Part shown: positions 59,746 to 64,000 of the stretch, piece after piece
Numbering within the stretch: position 1 is the first letter of the stretch
Layout: each line of letters begins with the position of its first letter
DNA from: Marisa cornuarietis
Lineage: Eukaryota > Mollusca > Gastropoda > Architaenioglossa > Ampullariidae
Length of the DNA: 64,000 nt
Assembly: GCA_004794655.1 (NCBI GenBank)
Contig: SMMW01000042.1
Location: forward strand, 3,954,501-4,018,500
Reading direction: 5' to 3'
Program-made: the position numbers and the translations under genes
The notes under the pieces: model-generated
Told to the model about the DNA's origin: nothing
The model's input: the letters and a program-made list of their open reading frames with translations, nothing else
Databases searched by the model: none

Positions 59746-60650
59746 GGATAATGCGAGGACACAATACAATGTCTGGATAATGCGAGGACACAATATACTG
59801 CCTGGATAATGTGAGGACACAATATACTGCTTGGATAATGTGAGGACACAATATACTGCCTGGATAATGTGAGGACACAATATACTGCCTGGATAATGTG
59901 AGGACACAATATACTGCCTGGACAATGTGAGGACACAATATACTGCCTGGATAATGTTAGGACACCATATAGTGCCTGGATAATGCGAGGACACAATATA
60001 CTGCCTGGATAATGCGAGGACACAATATACTGCCTGATAATTCGAGGACACAATATACTGCCTGGATAATGCGAGGACACAATATACTGCCTAGATAATG
60101 TGAGGACATAATATACTGCCTGGATAATGTGAGGACACATTATACTGCCTGGATAATGCGAGGACACAATATCCTGCCTGGATATAGTGAGGACACAATA
60201 TACTGCCTGGATAATGTGAGGACACAATATACTGCCTGGATAATGTGAGGACACAATATACTGCCTGGATAATGCGAGGACACAATATCCTGCCTGGATA
60301 TAGTGAGGACACAATATACTGCTTGGATAATGTGAGGACACAATATACTGCCTGGATAATGTGAGGACACAATATACTGCCTGGATAATGTGAGGACACA
60401 ATATACTGCCTGGATAATGTGAGGACACAATATACTGCCTGGATAATGCGAGGACACAATATACTGCCTGGATAATGTGAGGACACAATATACTGCCTGG
60501 ATAATTCGAGGACACAATATACTGCCTGGATAATGTGAAGACATAATTACGTTCCCGGATAATGTGTGGCTACAATGTATTGCACAGGTAATGTTAGGAT
60601 ATAATACTGCACTCGTTTAAAGTGAGGAGAGAATATATTATCCGGAAGTA
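59746..60650. repeat. Minisatellite, 29-bp unit, about 27 clean copies plus decayed edge
   Basis: Units start GGATAATG(C/T)GAGGACAC and end in ATACTGCCT. The first runs 59746-59774 and the array is clean to about 60536. Beyond that three or four strongly diverged units fade out by about 60650. Variants include GCG versus GTG (a CpG-type transition), one 28-bp unit near 60028, and ATATCCTGCCTGGATATAG at 60169 and 60285. These two lie 116 bp apart (4 x 29), showing block duplication. Frames of up to 290 codons on the minus strand come from the unit having no stop in any minus frame. Confidence 0.96.
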
Positions 60651-61788
60651 TTGTAGAAAGTAGAACATAATTTGTCGGTCATTATTATCAACTAGTATTG
60701 AAACTACTTCTAATTGATTTTCTTTCCAAATCGCTTTAGGCTACAAACATCGCAATCTTATCTTGAAATACTGTGACATAGACCAAGCTGATAAGTTTCA
60801 GCCACACTTATATTAGGATTTTAAATTGTACTATGATACAATAGTTGTAAGATTGTTCACATCTGATATTCTTTTAAAAGGGAATAAGTGAGTAAGGAAT
60901 ACGTTTTCTTTTCTCCATCTCCCTCTCATTCTTCTATCGTTTTCTTTATCTTTTTCTCTTTTTTTCTCTCTTTCTTCTCTCTCTCTCTAAATTATTCGTT
61001 TGGATAACTGAACGCTAGCTTTAGGGCGGACCATATTTGTGTCTGTATGGAATAAGAAGTAAATTCACTGCAGTATTGCTAAGAACTGCGTTTTGTTTAG
61101 CAGTTAACTCTGTATTTTACTTTCATCATCTGCGGAAGAATTTAAACTGCAAAGTCTGCAAACTGGCTAAGCTTTGCCACCGTTTTCGTGTTGTCCGCTT
61201 CTCCTTTCATGTGGGCTGATTAGTATGTTTCGGTTTGGGTTGAGTAGTATATTTTCTGATCATATTACCCGTTTTCACCATTTTCGCTCCGCGATGAGGC
61301 GGTAAGGTGTTTGATGTGCAGGCTCCACGCATAACGGACTGATTTAACGCCTACAAAAAACGTCTTAATCTCAGCGGGTAAACGAGTGCACTACAGCTGT
61401 GTAGCAGTCATAATTAAGTTCTTTATGGATACAAGGCTGCATGGGATCATCATTCTACAGTCAAGTGGAATGGATCGTTTGCGTTAACTAGGCACGCGGA
61501 TCTGCGTCATCGCTCCACCGCGATTAATGCAGTCGTTGACTGCGCGCCGCACCTGTTCGCGGAGGAGACACGGTGGCTACGTACATGGCGATGTGCAGGC
61601 TTGATACATCGAAATCAAGGGAAATATAAATGAATAGACGCATAGGTGTCCATGTTTCTAAGTGTCCTACACCTAATCCCCCGCATTAATAAGGGAACTG
61701 AGGAGACGTGGGTGACGTCATAGGTTGCCGAGGAGACCTTCACGTGATAGTTCTTCTGTCGCTTGGCGGCAGAGATCAGAGAGATAGA
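60651..61788. other. Non-coding stretch, nothing recognised
   Basis: T/C-rich tract at 60908-60990. No gene, RNA or element recognised. Confidence 0.45.
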
Positions 61789-61826
61789 ACACACACACAC
61801 ACACACACGCACGCACGCACACAAAT

Positions 61827-61865
<39 letters not shown>
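61789..61865. repeat. AC/GCAC microsatellite
   Basis: Two AC runs separated by CGCACGCACGCAC and AAATAA. Confidence 0.95.
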
Positions 61866-61867
<2 letters not shown>

Positions 61868-61959
61868 TGTTTGACGAAGTTAAGAAACCTCTCAAGACTG
61901 TCTGACGATGGACGGTGCTTGTAGGCAGTGATGGCGTGTTCCACAATTTCCCTAGACAG

Positions 61960-62152
61960 CCAGTGCCTCTGGCGACGACCATACAACCATCACCATGCGC
62001 CTATCAACGATACAGTGAAGGTTGCCTGTCATGGGTTCAGCTCTCGTCTCGGGCACGTTGTTCTTTCTCTGTATGTGGCATCTGTTTACAGGGTGGTTGC
62101 CTTGCCGTGATATAGCCTTAGTTAATGGCACGGCGTAAAACAATAATTACCC
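61960..62152 (+). mobile_element. SINE family A, copy 3 (sense)
   Basis: It is the reverse complement of copies 1 and 2: GGGTTCAGCTCTCGTCTCGG (B-box-like, 62032), ATGTGGCATCTGTTTACAGG (about 62073), CCTTGCCGTGATATAGCC (about 62099) and GGCACGGCGTAAAAC (about 62127), followed by a C-rich end at 62149-62157. This copy lacks the 49-bp duplication and seems the least altered. Its 5' part from about 61960 (CTCTGGCGACGACCATACAA) is missing or diverged in the other two. It has tRNA-like features but no clear A box. Confidence 0.8.
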
Positions 62153-62339
62153 CCCCTCTCGGCGAGTAAAGGACATAACTGTCAGGTATGAAGTCGATAA
62201 GATTTGATGCTCTCGTGTGTGATCAAACCCGCAGCATTGTAAAGCGGTCTGGCAGCAGTGCACGTTGTCCTTCAAGTTTATTTGACAGACGGCAACGGAC
62301 ATAATAACATTACAGAGAAAGAGAAGCAGCTAGACAGGC
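62153..62339. other. Short unique stretch
   Basis: Nothing recognised. Confidence 0.4.
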
Positions 62340-62620
62340 AGACAGACGTACCAACATACATTAAAAACTTACATACATGCGTAGATACAGCCATACATGC
62401 AAGCATACATACATACATTCACACATGCAAACATAATTGTGCACATGCAAACAAACATACACGCAGTCGTACATACATGAACGAATACTTGGATACATAC
62501 ATTTGTACACATACATTCATGCACACGGATATCTATAGTTACATATTTACATATTTACATGTGTGCATGTATTTACATAAGACACATAGATTTATACATA
62601 CAGAAAATGACATGCATGGG
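62340..62620. repeat. Degenerate ACAT/CATA repeat
   Basis: Interrupted ACATACATACAT, ACATGCA and CATTCATGCA motifs over about 280 bp. An HT/YI-rich plus frame is the artefact. Confidence 0.85.
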
Positions 62621-63448
62621 AAAAAAACTTACAATTAGACATCCGCGCAGGAAACACGTACATACTGAATTGTAAATCATGTAGAAATACATCGGACTTC
62701 AGAAAAGACAGGTGAGAAAACGACTGTAGACACGTTCTTTCAAACAGAAAGTTCTGTTCAAGGTAGAAGCGTTGTACACTGTATACCCCATCTCTTTACT
62801 AGGTCAGTAAGTAGGGAAGGCGGGTGGTGGATCCAAAGACCCTCGGTATTGTCAGGCTACATGCAAGAAAAATATTGGTTAGACGCAAGTGTAGACCTAT
62901 TATTACCCAGAAACAACACTACGGTTAGCGAAAGGAAAGATTAAAGAACAGACGTGACCTTAATCCAGCCAGCTAATTAGATCATCTAACACCACCCACG
63001 AAAGCTGCCCCTCCACCCCCCACCCCCCCGCCGATGAACCTTGGGCTTAAGCGCGCGACACAGCATCTCATCTTACTCGCCCACTTTCCTCAATCCACGA
63101 AGGTTGTATGTTTTAGGATATGTGGCTACCCTTATTAATATGGAAGGTGTAGACTAGGTTAGAAAAAGCCAAAGCTGTAAATCTCTTTTCGAAAACCATT
63201 CTTTCCTAGGAAAAAAATCATGACTTGAGAAATGATGATGACTAAGTCCTACATATAGCTTTCACGAAGACAGTAATTATTGCTGAACAAATAATAAACT
63301 TATTTTTGTTAAACTTTGAGTAAATAAATGCAATAACAGGAAAGTGTCGACATTGTAAAGTAGTCCCAATAAGTTTTCCATCTTACGTTTCATTTTTAAC
63401 GAGAAACTCTGACTCTACACGTGAAGTTGCATCAGCAGTATTAACATA

Positions 63449-63450
<2 letters not shown>
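62621..63450. other. Non-coding stretch, nothing recognised
   Basis: C-rich tract at 63010-63031. No coding evidence. Confidence 0.45.

Positions 63451-63499
<49 letters not shown>
63451..63499. repeat. GT microsatellite
   Basis: About 24 GT units followed by AAGGGGGGGG. Confidence 0.96.
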
Positions 63500-63501
<2 letters not shown>

Positions 63502-64000
63502 GGGGGGGGATATTTCACAGAATGTTTACTATATGCAAGCTAGAGACGATTGTCGCTCAATAGCAATAGCAGGTTATATTTCACAGACAAATGAGAGAAG
63601 AAAACACAAAAGAAACTCATACAAACGCAGCTCTTTCATGTACATTAACATTTACGTACCGTTTCATTCATGATCTCACAGGGAAACAGTTACTAGATAT
63701 AAACACCAAAGGAATAAACCGAAGTTGACACATATTGTCATAGTTTGTCACAAGAGAAGTTGACACGTGTAGAATGAGAAAGAGAGAATTTCAGACAAAC
63801 AAACAAAAAGAATAAAGGACAGAATGAAAGAGAGTCAAAAATGAATAAGGCAGAGAATTCTCCAAAGCGTTTAAAAATAAAACACACTATTTCAATGTTA
63901 ACGCCTCCGTGCTGCTCCTCCATCAAGCCGACTCCCTGGCCAAATTATAGATAACGGGGCAGCAATTTGCTATCAACCCGAGTGAACACTCACAATCGTA
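63500..64000. other. Non-coding stretch, nothing recognised
   Basis: Short frames only. Window ends in unique sequence. Confidence 0.45.

Noticed and set aside
59643..60515. 290-codon minus-strand open frame, the longest in the window
   Set aside because: It is the 29-bp satellite read through all three phases. The unit simply lacks stops on that strand. Overlapping shorter frames in other phases show the same residues shifted.
59746..60536. Regular 29-bp repeat considered as a CRISPR array
   Set aside because: Units are directly contiguous with no unique spacers, and the window is animal DNA without cas genes.

Overview
This is eukaryotic nuclear DNA from an invertebrate animal, most likely a gastropod mollusc or another lophotrochozoan. 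The assignment is an inference. It rests on degenerate non-LTR retrotransposon (LINE) fragments of the 'endonuclease-reverse transcriptase' kind common in mollusc genomes, tRNA-like SINEs, very abundant AC/GT, TC, ATC, GTCA and ACAG microsatellites, and long non-coding stretches. No operon, Shine-Dalgarno site, rRNA, intact tRNA gene, CRISPR array, prophage or bacterial-style gene cluster is visible. No complete protein-coding gene can be supported. The longest open frames are either tandem repeats read as protein or isolated frames without recognisable domains. The window is best read as intergenic and/or intronic DNA with at most scattered exons.

Layout. 1-13 kb: two antisense copies of one SINE (near 0.6 and 6.7 kb, the second with an internal 49-bp duplication), a decayed 20-21-bp minisatellite (1.5 kb), several microsatellites, and a CpG-rich patch with a YY1-like AAGATGGCGG site (11.7 kb). 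13-24 kb: a tRNA-derived SINE (13.0 kb), a second tRNA-like GC-rich repeat ending in a 12-bp inverted repeat (13.5-13.8 kb), an 800-bp minisatellite with a 24-bp unit (17.4-18.2 kb), a LINE reverse-transcriptase fragment (21.6 kb, + strand), a splice-flanked 120-bp open frame (22.0 kb, - strand) and six 33-bp repeats (23.1 kb). 24-35 kb: a LINE endonuclease fragment (26.4 kb, - strand), four 42-bp repeats (27.2 kb), a frameshifted block resembling a beta-trefoil (28.0-28.4 kb) and a GTCA array (34.6 kb). 35-46 kb: splice-flanked candidate exons at 35.1 and 37.2 kb (+) and 42.0 kb (-), a 19-20-bp 'cacacagtta' repeat (42.6-42.8 kb) and the 3' part of a LINE (44.5-45.2 kb, +). 46-64 kb: dense microsatellites, a candidate terminal exon (58.1 kb, +), a 29-bp minisatellite of about 27 clean units (59.7-60.6 kb) and a sense copy of the first SINE (62.0 kb).

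No set of genes can be shown to work together. The candidate exons are proposals based on splice-like flanks and open frames. Open frames of 70-120 bp are common by chance, so they carry low confidence. The most solid observations are the repeats and the three LINE fragments. I found no evidence of a new biological system. The strangest features are the 29-bp satellite, stop-free in all three frames of one strand and with a 116-bp higher-order duplication, and a few protein-like splice-flanked segments.
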